A program made the position numbers and the translations under genes. The notes below the pieces were generated by a model. It did not search any database, was not told where the DNA came from, and worked only from the letters and a program-made list of their open reading frames with translations. DNA of 64,000 bases from Halorientalis marina (GTDB taxonomy: Archaea; Halobacteriota; Halobacteria; Halobacteriales; Haloarculaceae). Positions 43,128 to 51,529 of this stretch are shown piece after piece; the first letter of the stretch is position 1, and each line of letters starts with the position of its first letter. The DNA is taken from assembly GCF_023028345.1 (NCBI RefSeq), contig NZ_CP095487.1, positions 3,224,001 to 3,288,000 on the forward strand, in the 5' to 3' direction.

Positions 43128-43302
43128 GCCGTCAGCCCGGGCGGACCGACCGGCGGCCTCGGCGGAGCAACCGCGGGTCGACCACCGGCCGCGTCGGCCG
43201 GCCGTCCGACGCCGCGGTAAGTTTTCAAAGCCCGAGTTCCAACTGGGGGCACTGCATGGCGAGACGCGCGTCGGGCGGCACGGCGTCGGAGGGGAGCCCC
43301 CC

Positions 43303-43782
43303 GTGAGCGTCGCAACCCGCCGCCGGAGCCGTCGGCTCGGCCTCGTCGGCGTCGTCGGCGTCCTCGTCACCCTCGTCGCCGGGGCCATCGAGACCAACCC
43401 CGAGAGCGTCGCGTGGCTCGCACCCTACGTGAGCCTCCTGTTGCGGGTGCTGTTCGTCGCCAGCGCCGTCCTTGCCTTCCTGACCGGCCTCGGCGTCATC
43501 GTCTACACCTACTGGATGGAGCGGGCGGGCGTGACGACCGAGCGGATGTATCACCGCGCCGGGACCGGCCTCTGTGCGGTGCTCGCGTGCTCGCTCGTCT
43601 TCCCGCTCGTGGTACTGGACGACCTCGCCGCCGTCCTCGGCCGGTGGCTCGCCGGCTACGGCGCCGGCCTCCCGACCGAGGGACTGTTCTACGCTAGCCT
43701 CGCAATCTTCGGGACCTGTACCCTCGTCGGCGCCCTCGGCACGCTACGGTTCAAGCTCACGGCGCGCCGCGAGGGGCACTGA
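43303..43782 (+). CDS. Four-helix membrane protein
   Basis: A 159-residue protein with a basic N-terminus (SVATRRRSRRLG) and four membrane helices: LVGVVGVLVTLVAGAI, LLLRVLFVASAVLAFLTGLG, LCAVLACSLVFPLVVL and FYASLAIFGTCTLVGALG. The start is a GTG. No family recognised; the layout would suit a small channel-like or accessory protein, but nothing in the sequence proves that. Confidence 0.6.
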   Translation: MSVATRRRSRRLGLVGVVGVLVTLVAGAIETNPESVAWLAPYVSLLLRVLFVASAVLAFLTGLGVIVYTYWMERAGVTTERMYHRAGTGLCAVLACSLVFPLVVLDDLAAVLGRWLAGYGAGLPTEGLFYASLAIFGTCTLVGALGTLRFKLTARREGH

Positions 43783-43908
43783 CGCCGAACGCATCACCGA
43801 CGCTGGCGGAGTCGCACAACGGCAACTACCGTCGAGAGCGAACCGCCACAGAAACGGGTGCCGGCAAAGCTTCGTGTGTCACGATAACGCACCTGCCGAA
43901 GACTCTTG

Positions 43909-43922
43909 ACTGACCAGTCAGT
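43909..43922. promoter_or_regulatory. TetR operator
   Basis: ACTGAC-CA-GTCAGT is a perfect 6-bp inverted repeat with a 2-base spacer, 12 bases before the GTG of the TetR gene. It overlaps where the TATA box and transcript start must lie, so binding would shut off the tetR-MATE operon. Confidence 0.75.
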
Positions 43923-43933
43923 AAGTTACGGTA

Positions 43934-44563
43934 GTGAGCGACGACACCTCCGAGACGATCATGCGCGCGACCTATCGCGCGCTCTGCGACCACGGCTACG
44001 CCGACCTGACGATGCAGGATATCGCCGACGAGACTGACAAGTCGAAGGCCGCCCTCCACTACCACTACGACAGCAAACGCGACCTCCTCCACGCCTTCCT
44101 CGATCACCTCTACGAGGAGTTCACCGCTCGCGTCGCCGAGCCGGCGGGCGAGACCCCGGCCGAACGGCTGGAGGGGCTGATCGACGACGTGTTGCGGCCG
44201 ACGGACTCCGACGCCGACGACCGCATCGCGTTCCGGACCGCACTGCTCGAACTCAAAGCACAGGCCCCGTACGACGAGGGGATACGCGAGCGACTCCAGC
44301 GGTTCGACGCGTCCCTTCGCGAGCGCGTGCGCACGCTCGTCGCCGAGGGCATCGATGACGGGACGTTCCGCGCGGTCGATCCCGACGACACGGCGCAGTT
44401 CATCGTGACCGCGCTGGACGGGGCGGGCACGAAACAGGTCGCCGTCGGACAGGACATCGACTGCGCCCGCCGGATGCTCCACGCCTACGTCGAGACGCAC
44501 CTCGTCGCGGGCGGGAGAGGGGCTGACGCGACCCGGACGCCGCCGACGGAGGTCTCGGAATGA
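43934..44563 (+). CDS. TetR/AcrR-family repressor
   Basis: A 209-residue repressor with a GTG start. The N-terminal HTH is typical (ALCDHGYADLTMQDIADETD, then KAALHYHYDSKRDLLHAFL). The rest is the helical ligand and dimer domain. An ideal palindromic operator lies just upstream and the MATE gene overlaps its stop (ATGA), so it should repress itself and the pump until a drug or metabolite binds. The ligand is unknown. Confidence 0.92.
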   Translation: MSDDTSETIMRATYRALCDHGYADLTMQDIADETDKSKAALHYHYDSKRDLLHAFLDHLYEEFTARVAEPAGETPAERLEGLIDDVLRPTDSDADDRIAFRTALLELKAQAPYDEGIRERLQRFDASLRERVRTLVAEGIDDGTFRAVDPDDTAQFIVTALDGAGTKQVAVGQDIDCARRMLHAYVETHLVAGGRGADATRTPPTEVSE

Positions 44564-46062
44564 GCCTCCGCGAGCGCGTCGGGGCGCTGTTCAAGGGCCC
44601 CGACGAACTGGACCTGACGAGCGGCGGCATCGGCAGGCCCCTCTTTTTCCTCTCCCTGCCCATCGTCATCACCAACCTCCTCCAGGTGGCGTACAACCTC
44701 GCCGACACCTTCTGGCTCGGGCAGTTCAGCACGCCCGCGCTGGCGGCGATCAGCTTCGGGTTCCCGATGGTCTATCTGCTCATCTCCCTGGGGATGGGCC
44801 TCTCGGTGGCGGGCAGCGTCCTCGTCGCCCAGCACACCGGCGCGGACCAGACCCGGAAAGCCGAGTTCGCGGCCTCCCAGACCGTGACGTTCTCCTTTAT
44901 CGGGTCGGCGATCATGGGCGCCATCGGGTTTTTCGTCGTCGGCGACATCCTCGGCCTGTTCGGGGCCAGCCAGCAGGTGCTCGGTCTCGCCACGGAGTAC
45001 ATGGAGGTGATCACCCTCGGCCTCCCCTTCATGTTCGGCTTCTTCGTGTTCATCTCGCTGATGCGTGGTTCGGGCGACACCGTCACGCCGATGCTCGTGA
45101 TGTTCGGAACGGTCGTACTCAACATCGCGCTCGACCCGTTCCTCATCTTCGGCTGGGGGCCCTTCCCCCGCCTGGGCGTCGAGGGGGCGGCCATCGCCAC
45201 CGTGTTCTCCCGCGGCTCGGCGATGGTCGTCGGCATGGCGATCATGCTCCGCGGGCGTCGCGGCGTTCGCATCCGCCTCTCGGAGATGGTTCCCGACCTC
45301 TCCTACGCCGGGAAGCTCCTGCGCATCGGCGTGCCGGCCTCCGTCGAGAACACGTCCCGGGCGCTGTCGGTCAACGCGATGCTCTTCATCGTCGGGCTGT
45401 TCTCGACGACGGTCGTGGCGGCCTTCGGCGTCGGGATTCGGGTGTTCTCGCTGATCTTCATGCCCGCCATCGCCGTCGACCGCGGCGTCGAGACCATCTC
45501 CGGGCAGAACATCGGCGCCGGCAAACAGGAGCGGGCCGCCAAGACCGCCCACTTCGCGGCGAAGATCACGTTCCTCATCCTCGCCGCGCTCGGCGTGCTC
45601 ATCTTCGCGGCCGCGCCCCAAGTCATCGGCCTGTTCACCGACGACCCCGGCGTCATCCGCGAGGGGGCGACCTTCCTCCGCTGGGTCGCGCCCGTCTTCG
45701 GCTTTATGGGCGTGTTCCGCGCCTACACCGGCGCGTTCCGCGGGGCCGGCAAGACCCTGACCGTCGCCGCCATCACCATCTTCGCGTTCGGCGCCGTCCG
45801 CCTGTCCGTCGCCTGGGTCGCCTCCCAGGGACTGCTCCCCGTCGACTGGTGGTTCCTCGGGACCCGTGACGCACGGGGCATCTGGCTGTCGTTCGCCGTC
45901 TCGAACGTCGTCGCCGCGGCGATCGGCGTGGCGTGGTTCCTCCGTGGGACCTGGCGCGACGCCGACCTCACCGACGAGGGCACGGAGCCCACTGCGACGG
46001 CCGACGACGACCCGACTGCGACGGCCGACGACGACGGTCCGACGGTTCCGACCGACGACTAG
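44560..46062 (+). CDS. MATE-family multidrug efflux transporter
   Basis: A 500-residue transporter with 12 predicted helices in two related halves (SLPIVITNLLQVAYNLADTFW in the first, LRIGVPASVENTSRALSVNAM in the second), the MATE pattern. It should export cationic or organic compounds against Na+ or H+. The C-terminus has a repeated acidic stretch (TATADDD twice). It is translated together with the TetR gene through the ATGA overlap and ends overlapping the convergent AEC gene by four bases. Confidence 0.93.
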   Translation: MSLRERVGALFKGPDELDLTSGGIGRPLFFLSLPIVITNLLQVAYNLADTFWLGQFSTPALAAISFGFPMVYLLISLGMGLSVAGSVLVAQHTGADQTRKAEFAASQTVTFSFIGSAIMGAIGFFVVGDILGLFGASQQVLGLATEYMEVITLGLPFMFGFFVFISLMRGSGDTVTPMLVMFGTVVLNIALDPFLIFGWGPFPRLGVEGAAIATVFSRGSAMVVGMAIMLRGRRGVRIRLSEMVPDLSYAGKLLRIGVPASVENTSRALSVNAMLFIVGLFSTTVVAAFGVGIRVFSLIFMPAIAVDRGVETISGQNIGAGKQERAAKTAHFAAKITFLILAALGVLIFAAAPQVIGLFTDDPGVIREGATFLRWVAPVFGFMGVFRAYTGAFRGAGKTLTVAAITIFAFGAVRLSVAWVASQGLLPVDWWFLGTRDARGIWLSFAVSNVVAAAIGVAWFLRGTWRDADLTDEGTEPTATADDDPTATADDDGPTVPTDD

Positions 46063-47006
46063 AGGACGACACCGGCCTGCAGCAGCGCCACGAGGCCCGT
46101 CAGCGTCACCAGGCTCGCGAGCGTGCTGACGAGGATGGTCGTACTCACGAAGTCCGCCGCGGAGAGTCCCTCATCCGTGCCGCCGAACTCGATGGTGAGC
46201 ATCAGGGGCGTCACCGCCGCCGGCATGGCACACTCGAGGACGAACACGCGACCGACGGTCCCGTCGAGCCCCAGCACCAGCGCGATGCCGACGGCGACCA
46301 CCGGCGCGACGAACAGTTTGAGGCCGCTGGCGGGCAGAACCCGCCGGACCGAGCTCCCGCTCGTCGCGTCCGCGAGCTGGATACCGAGCATGAGCAACAT
46401 CACGGGAATCGCGGCGTCGCCGGTCAGCCGGATGGTCTCCATCAGCGCCGTGTCCGTCGGCGGCGCGAGGTCGAACGTCCGGACGACGCCGGCCGCGAGG
46501 ACGGCGTAGATCAGCGGCAGTCCGAACACCCGGCGGACGGCAGTGCGGGCGGAGACCGCCTCGCCGCGAGCGGCCACGTAGACGCCGACCGTGTACATCA
46601 GCACCGACTGGGCGGCGATGTACAGCACCGCCGTGCTCCGGCCCAGCGCGCCGAACGCGAACGCCGACAGCGGGATCCCGTAGTTGCCGGCGTTCGCGAA
46701 CGTCGAGGAGAGGACGAACCCCCCGAGGACGGGGTCTTCCTCCCCGAGCGCCCGGCCGGCACCCTCGGCGATGCCGACGAGTACGACCGTGAACGCGGCG
46801 ACGCCGGCGAACAGCCGCGCCGCGGTCGCGCCCGTGATCGGCGTCGTCACGAGGCTGTAGAAGACGAGCGCCGGCGCGAGGACGTACAGCGTCACGTCCG
46901 AGAGGGGCTTCACGTCGACCCCGCGGTACCGCCCGAGGACGGCACCCACGCCGGCGACCGCGATGACCGGCAACACGGCGGAGCCAAGGACAGAGAGGAG
47001 GGACAC
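46059..47006 (-). CDS. AEC-family (auxin efflux carrier-like) transporter
   Basis: A 315-residue protein with about ten membrane helices in two five-helix units (VLPVIAVAGVGAVLGRY at the start, ANAGNYGIPLSAFAFG in helix four). The NxGNYGxP pattern marks the AEC family, which exports organic anions such as malonate or malate or, in plants, auxin. GTG start. Substrate unknown. Convergent with the MATE gene. Confidence 0.88.
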   Translation of the reverse strand: MSLLSVLGSAVLPVIAVAGVGAVLGRYRGVDVKPLSDVTLYVLAPALVFYSLVTTPITGATAARLFAGVAAFTVVLVGIAEGAGRALGEEDPVLGGFVLSSTFANAGNYGIPLSAFAFGALGRSTAVLYIAAQSVLMYTVGVYVAARGEAVSARTAVRRVFGLPLIYAVLAAGVVRTFDLAPPTDTALMETIRLTGDAAIPVMLLMLGIQLADATSGSSVRRVLPASGLKLFVAPVVAVGIALVLGLDGTVGRVFVLECAMPAAVTPLMLTIEFGGTDEGLSAADFVSTTILVSTLASLVTLTGLVALLQAGVVL

Positions 47007-47054
47007 GCGACCGACGACACCACGCGAAAAAACAATTCTTGCGAAAGCGGACGC

Positions 47055-47783
47055 TCAGTCCCGCCGGGCCAGCAGTGCGAGGGCGGCCAGCGCGACCAGC
47101 GCCGCGACCGGACCGAAGCCGGGACCGCTCCCGGTCGTCGTGGACGCGGGCCTCCCGGTGTCGGCGGCCGGGTCGGCCCCGTCGCCGGTCGACGCCTCGG
47201 TCGCCGCCGAACTTCCCTCGGTCGGCGTCGCGTCGCCGCCGTTCGCCGTCACCGTCGCGCCGCCAACCCCGTCGACCCTGACGGCACCGGGGTCGAACGA
47301 GGGGGCGACGCGGCTCCCGTCGTCGGCGTCGACCTGCAGGTCGCTGACGACGAACTCCGTCGCGCCCGGTTCGACGCCGCTGACGTTGACCGTCGCGAGC
47401 GTGACGTTGGTCGCGCCGGGTTCGACCTGCCCGGAGAGGTCGGCGGCTTCGAGCGTGATCGTGCGACCGTCGGGGCCGATGTCGGGGTCAGTCGTCGGCT
47501 GGTAGGCGTCGGGGTAGCTCGCACCGGTCACGTTCGCGACGCCCGTCGAGCGGAGTTCCAGCGTCACCTCGTAGCCGGCCAGTCCCGCGGGCACCTCGTC
47601 GAGGGTCACGCGGGCGCGGGTCTTTTCGTTCGGTTCGACCGTCGCGTCGGCGACGGCGAGCGTGCTGTCGTTTGCGGCCTGCGTCCCCGTCGCTCCGGCG
47701 CCCGCCGGGACGAGCGCGAGACCGACGGCGAGACAGCCGACCGCGAGTAGCGCGATCCGGCCGTAGGGTGTGTGTCGTGTCAT
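47055..47783 (-). CDS. Cohesin-like surface protein with PGF-CTERM anchor
   Basis: A 242-residue exported protein. A signal peptide (about 1-35, ending AGAGA) leads to a cohesin-like beta-sandwich of about 130 residues: STLAVADATVEPNEKTRARV, DEVPAGLAGYEVTLEL, VTLATVNVSGVEPGATEFVV. A Thr/Ser/Asp linker then reaches GPGFGPVAALVALAALALL-ARRD, a PGF-CTERM signal cut by archaeosortase A to fix the protein to the surface by lipid. It follows the PhoX-type gene by 69 bases on the same strand and could be the docking partner of that enzyme's dockerin tail. Confidence 0.8.
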   Translation of the reverse strand: MTRHTPYGRIALLAVGCLAVGLALVPAGAGATGTQAANDSTLAVADATVEPNEKTRARVTLDEVPAGLAGYEVTLELRSTGVANVTGASYPDAYQPTTDPDIGPDGRTITLEAADLSGQVEPGATNVTLATVNVSGVEPGATEFVVSDLQVDADDGSRVAPSFDPGAVRVDGVGGATVTANGGDATPTEGSSAATEASTGDGADPAADTGRPASTTTGSGPGFGPVAALVALAALALLARRD

Positions 47784-47851
47784 GTGTCCGAAAGGCGGCG
47801 GGCGGAGCGTCGGGTCGCCCGTCCGCGGATCGTTCGGGAGTCGCGACGGCG

Positions 47852-50545
47852 TCAGTTGATCTCCTCGTAGAGGTCGACCACGTCGTCGTAGTCGAGCTGG
47901 CCGTTCTCGTTGAAGTCGTATGCGTCGACGTTCATCGTGACGGCGTCGGACTCGAACTCCTCGAACAGCAGCGTCACGTCGTCGTAGTCCATCCGCCCGT
48001 TGCCGTTGACGTCCTCGTAGAAGCCGTCGCCGTCCGGGTCGGTCGGGGGGCGGCCGCCGGGAGCGCCGCCGATGGCCGGCGGGCCCGTGATCACGATGCC
48101 GGAGCGTTCCTGTGCCTCGATGTCCGCGCCGGCCTCGTCGTCCATGTCCTCGACGTTGACTCGAAGGTCGGTCGTGCCGGCGCCGGTCCCCTCGACTTCG
48201 AGGGTCGCCAGCGTGACGTTCATGTCACCGGGCTCGACGGCGTTCTCGATGTCGGCCGCCCGGACGGTGATCGCGGAGCCGTCACCGGCGACTTCGGGTT
48301 CGGCGCTGACGCCGAGGGCGTCGGCGTAGCTCGCGTCCGCGATTTCGGCCACGTCGGGCTGGGTCACCTCGACGGTGACGCGCGCCCCCGAGAAGCCCGC
48401 CGGGAGCGTGTGGGCGGTCAGCTCCAGCTCGGCGCTCTCGCCGTTCCGGATCGCCGCCGACTCCACGTCGACCGAGACCGGCGGCTGGTAGACGAACAGC
48501 CCGTCGTTGGGGTACGAGCGGTTCGCGCCGCGCCAGCCGTCCTCACAGCAGAGGACGCGGCCGTCCCGCATCGTGTAGACGTTGTCGACGTTACGGAGCG
48601 CGCCGTCGACGTCGGCCATCGCCTCCTCTTCGGTGAAGTCCGGGCCGACGATGACCGGCTCCAGCCGCGAGACGTCGTAATCCGAGTCCAGTTCCGCACG
48701 GTAGACGACGCCGCCGTCGACGCGGTCCAGCGCGATGTCGCCGCCGTCGTTCGATGGCTGGTCGTCCAGGGCGTCGTTGAACTCGGAGATACCGAAGTAG
48801 ATGAAGTCACCGGGCGCGGCGTCGTCCATGCTGTCGACGCCCTCGGCCTTGTTGAACTCGATGGAGGCGCCGATTTCCTTGGCCGCCGCGCGGGTCTCGA
48901 GGAACGGAACCTTCCGGAGTTCGTCGTCGACGCCGTCCGGCCCCTCGGCCTCGTACTGGTCGGCCCACTCGACGATCTCCTCGTCGCTGATGTAGTCCTG
49001 GTTGCCGTTCTCGATGACTTCGAGGTCGGCCTGTTTGAGGACGTCCTCGGTGACCGCGTCGCCCTCGGTCCAGTCGGTGTGACTCTCCAGGTAGTCGACC
49101 TGCGTGACGTCGTCGTACTCGGCGATCCAGGACTCGACCTCGCGGTTGCTCGCGTGGCCGAGCGGCATCCACTCGACGTCGAGCGGGACCTCGGCGGGCG
49201 ACCGACCGGAGGACGCCGCGTCGTTCGTGATCTTCGGGGCGTAGAGCGTCCCCTCGACGTCCATCGGGTCGTCGTAACTGGGAATCGGCTCGTCGGCGAC
49301 GAACTTGTAGATACCCTTGCTGTCCCCGTCGGAACAGCCGTAGACGGTCTTCTCGTCGGGCAGGAGGTCCGGCGCCTCCCAGGAGGCACGGCCCATCACG
49401 TAGTACTTGACGGGCTGTGGCGGGTCGGCGGTCGGCTCCCGGATGTCGACGTGATAGCCGTACCGGTAGGGGTTGGGGTAGATGTCACCGATAGGCTCGA
49501 TGGGGTTGCCGTCCCCGGCCTCGACGGGATCGGCACCGAGGTAGTACGCGAGGTGTTCGACGCCGTCGGTGGCCCAGTAGCCCTGGACGTACCAGCCGTC
49601 GACCTCGTCGTAGCTGTCGTTGACTGCGCTGTTGATCTCATTCGGGTTCGGCCGGTTCCAGAAGTGGTTCGCACCGTAGATGCCCTCACCGGTTCCCGCC
49701 TCGACGGCGTCGCTCACCGTCGACCTGAGGCTGACGCGTGGGTGTGCGTAGTTCTCCTCCGAGGAGATCATCGTCTCCCACGGGCTGAGGTCGCCGTAAC
49801 AGTTGATCCGGGTCCCGCCGATCTCCCGGAACGGCTCCGTGTTGACCGTGTTGATGGCGTTCTCCGCGTCGGCCACCCACTCGCCGTCGTCGGTCTTCCT
49901 GATCGGGGTCCGCATGACGTTGCCGGGGCTGTTCTCGTCGTTCGTGAACAGGTAGCCCTCGGTCCCCGCGTCGTTCGTGGGGACGAACTGGTTACAGTCG
50001 GGGTTGTAGCCCGACGGGCCGTACGTGGTGCCCGCGAAGTTGTCCGTGGTCACGTCCGTGCCGTCGGGCGTCTGCGTGATGCCCCACCGTTCCTCGCCGC
50101 CGTTGATCTCGTCGCCCTCCCGGATCAGGTACTCGAAGTCGGCGTTCGCCGCGCGGGCGTAGTCCTGCTGTTCGCCCTCCGGCGGCGACGGCTCCGCGAA
50201 ATCGTCGTTGTCGCCGTCGAACTCGAAGGCGAATCCGGAGTAGTAGCCCACGCCGGCCCTGTCGTAGGGTTCGGGGTTGCGCCGGTCCGGGTGCTGGATA
50301 CTGTGCAGCAGCGTCCCGTCGGCGAAGACGAACGGGCCGGTCATCTCGGCGCCGAACGCCGTCGTGGAGAAGCGCTTGAGGCTGCCTTCGACGCTCGGCG
50401 CACCGGCGGTCTGCCCGTCGCTATCGTCGGTCTCGCGTGCGTCCCTGTCCTTGTCGTCCTGTGCACTCGCGATGCCTGTCACGCCAGCACCGACCGCGGC
50501 TGCCACTGACGTTTTCATCAGACTGCGTCTATCGAATCCCACCAT
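47852..50545 (-). CDS. Secreted PhoX-type (DUF839) phosphatase with cohesin- and dockerin-like domains
   Basis: An 897-residue exported protein. A Tat signal (DRRSLMKTSVAAAVGAG) precedes a PhoX beta-propeller of about 620 residues; the core motif INCYGDLSPWETMISSEENY matches the PhoX Cys / NCxGxxTPWxTxLxxEE region. From about 685 a cohesin-like domain follows (VSVDVESAAIRNGESAELEL, VNVTLATLEVEG-like), related to the next gene. The end has two calcium-loop repeats, DPDGDGFYEDVNGNGRMDY and DFNENGQLDYDDVVDLYEE, a dockerin type I pattern. It should release phosphate outside the cell and bind a cohesin through its tail. Confidence 0.85.
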   Translation of the reverse strand: MVGFDRRSLMKTSVAAAVGAGVTGIASAQDDKDRDARETDDSDGQTAGAPSVEGSLKRFSTTAFGAEMTGPFVFADGTLLHSIQHPDRRNPEPYDRAGVGYYSGFAFEFDGDNDDFAEPSPPEGEQQDYARAANADFEYLIREGDEINGGEERWGITQTPDGTDVTTDNFAGTTYGPSGYNPDCNQFVPTNDAGTEGYLFTNDENSPGNVMRTPIRKTDDGEWVADAENAINTVNTEPFREIGGTRINCYGDLSPWETMISSEENYAHPRVSLRSTVSDAVEAGTGEGIYGANHFWNRPNPNEINSAVNDSYDEVDGWYVQGYWATDGVEHLAYYLGADPVEAGDGNPIEPIGDIYPNPYRYGYHVDIREPTADPPQPVKYYVMGRASWEAPDLLPDEKTVYGCSDGDSKGIYKFVADEPIPSYDDPMDVEGTLYAPKITNDAASSGRSPAEVPLDVEWMPLGHASNREVESWIAEYDDVTQVDYLESHTDWTEGDAVTEDVLKQADLEVIENGNQDYISDEEIVEWADQYEAEGPDGVDDELRKVPFLETRAAAKEIGASIEFNKAEGVDSMDDAAPGDFIYFGISEFNDALDDQPSNDGGDIALDRVDGGVVYRAELDSDYDVSRLEPVIVGPDFTEEEAMADVDGALRNVDNVYTMRDGRVLCCEDGWRGANRSYPNDGLFVYQPPVSVDVESAAIRNGESAELELTAHTLPAGFSGARVTVEVTQPDVAEIADASYADALGVSAEPEVAGDGSAITVRAADIENAVEPGDMNVTLATLEVEGTGAGTTDLRVNVEDMDDEAGADIEAQERSGIVITGPPAIGGAPGGRPPTDPDGDGFYEDVNGNGRMDYDDVTLLFEEFESDAVTMNVDAYDFNENGQLDYDDVVDLYEEIN

Positions 50546-50768
50546 GCGGGTGGATCGGCGTATCGTTGCATAAAGCGCGTTTATAATATCAGTACGTCCG
50601 AGACATAAGTTTACGAGAGGGTATATACCGAATATAGACGAATCCGGTCCGGAAACGGTCGGCAGCGAAGCGTAGTCACGTTGCAGGAATCAGTCGGACG
50701 AGAACGGTGTATCGGCGAGTGGAGGCGACGGGAGTGGCGTCGGCGTGGGAAAGTCGAGGGCGCCCAGC

Positions 50769-51185
50769 TCAGGCGTAGCCTTCCTCTTTCGCTCGCCGGC
50801 GGATGTTCCTCGCGCGCTTCCGCACACGGGACTCGTAGCGTTCGACCTTGCCGGGTTTGACGCCGAAAAAGGAGCCGACCCACTGCCGGTCGGCGTAGGG
50901 CATCGTGAGCATGTACGCCGCGAGCGTGTCACGGCCGGCCTGGAGCATGACCGGCGGGATGCCGCGCTCGCCGGTACCCGCCTCCTCGAAGCCGTTCACG
51001 TCGAAGTAGACGTCGGCGTACAGTTCGGCCGTGTCGGCCTCGGCGAACGTTCGCCCCGCGTGTTCTGACGCCCCGAACCGGTACCGCGGGCCGTCCTCTC
51101 CCGGCAGTTCGACGATGCGGACGTTCATGATGTACTCGCGGTGGACGCGCTCGTCGGCGCCGTTCGAGTCCTCTGAGGTGGACAT
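50769..51185 (-). CDS. Hypothetical haloarchaeal protein (possibly DUF5806)
   Basis: A 138-residue soluble protein. A beta-rich middle (YIMNVRIVELPGEDGPRYRF, TAELYADVYFDVNGFEEAG) precedes a helical C-terminus with a basic stretch (KVERYESRVRKRARNIRRRA). I link it to DUF5806 from memory, weakly. The basic end could bind nucleic acid. Transcribed alone between the PhoX-type gene and the thermosome region. Confidence 0.6.
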   Translation of the reverse strand: MSTSEDSNGADERVHREYIMNVRIVELPGEDGPRYRFGASEHAGRTFAEADTAELYADVYFDVNGFEEAGTGERGIPPVMLQAGRDTLAAYMLTMPYADRQWVGSFFGVKPGKVERYESRVRKRARNIRRRAKEEGYA

Positions 51186-51529
51186 GTCCGACCGTCCGCG
51201 GAACGCGGGCTTGAATCTACATAATTGCGGTACGTCGGACTCCCGAGGGTCGGTAGTGCTACATAGCCGTCGAAAGAAAAGCGTCGGTCAGCAGACGGTG
51301 CGAGGCGGAAGCGGCGAGGGGCAAGCGGGAGCACCGCACGCGAGGGCCGGAGGCCCGAGCGCGCGGAACCTCGGCGCCCGACGAGCGGCGCGAGGCCGAC
51401 CGAAGGGAGGCCTCGGTTTGCGCGAACGGAGAGCGGAGCGGCCCGTGAGCGGGAGGGCGCCGAGATTTTATACTAAATTTTGCCCGACCGAGGGCGCGAA
51501 AGCGCCCGAGAGAGGTGCAAAATTTAGTT
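51186..51529. other. 344-base purine-biased gap before the thermosome hairpin
   Basis: From 51290 to 51465 the DNA is very rich in GAGCG/GCGAG-type words (GGAGAGCGGAGCGGCCCG), a texture common between haloarchaeal genes. I see no gene or RNA in it. The last 60 bases form the thermosome 3' hairpin. Confidence 0.4.
51472..51528 (-). terminator. Nested hairpin at the thermosome 3' end
   Basis: ACTAAATTTTGC (51472-51483) and GCAAAATTTAGT (51517-51528) are perfect 12-base inverted repeats. Within them GGGCGC-GAAA-GCGCCC forms a second perfect stem. The outer arm begins one base after the thermosome stop codon, and in transcript sense the arm is followed by ATAAAAT. It may end transcription or stabilise the mRNA. 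Confidence 0.65.

Noticed and set aside
47672..50509. A 945-codon plus-strand frame opposite the PhoX-type gene
   Set aside because: It is the antisense shadow of the phosphatase and its cohesin neighbour, created by the high GC content. It reads as Val/Asp/Arg repeats with no domain, while the minus strand has signal peptide, motifs and dockerin.
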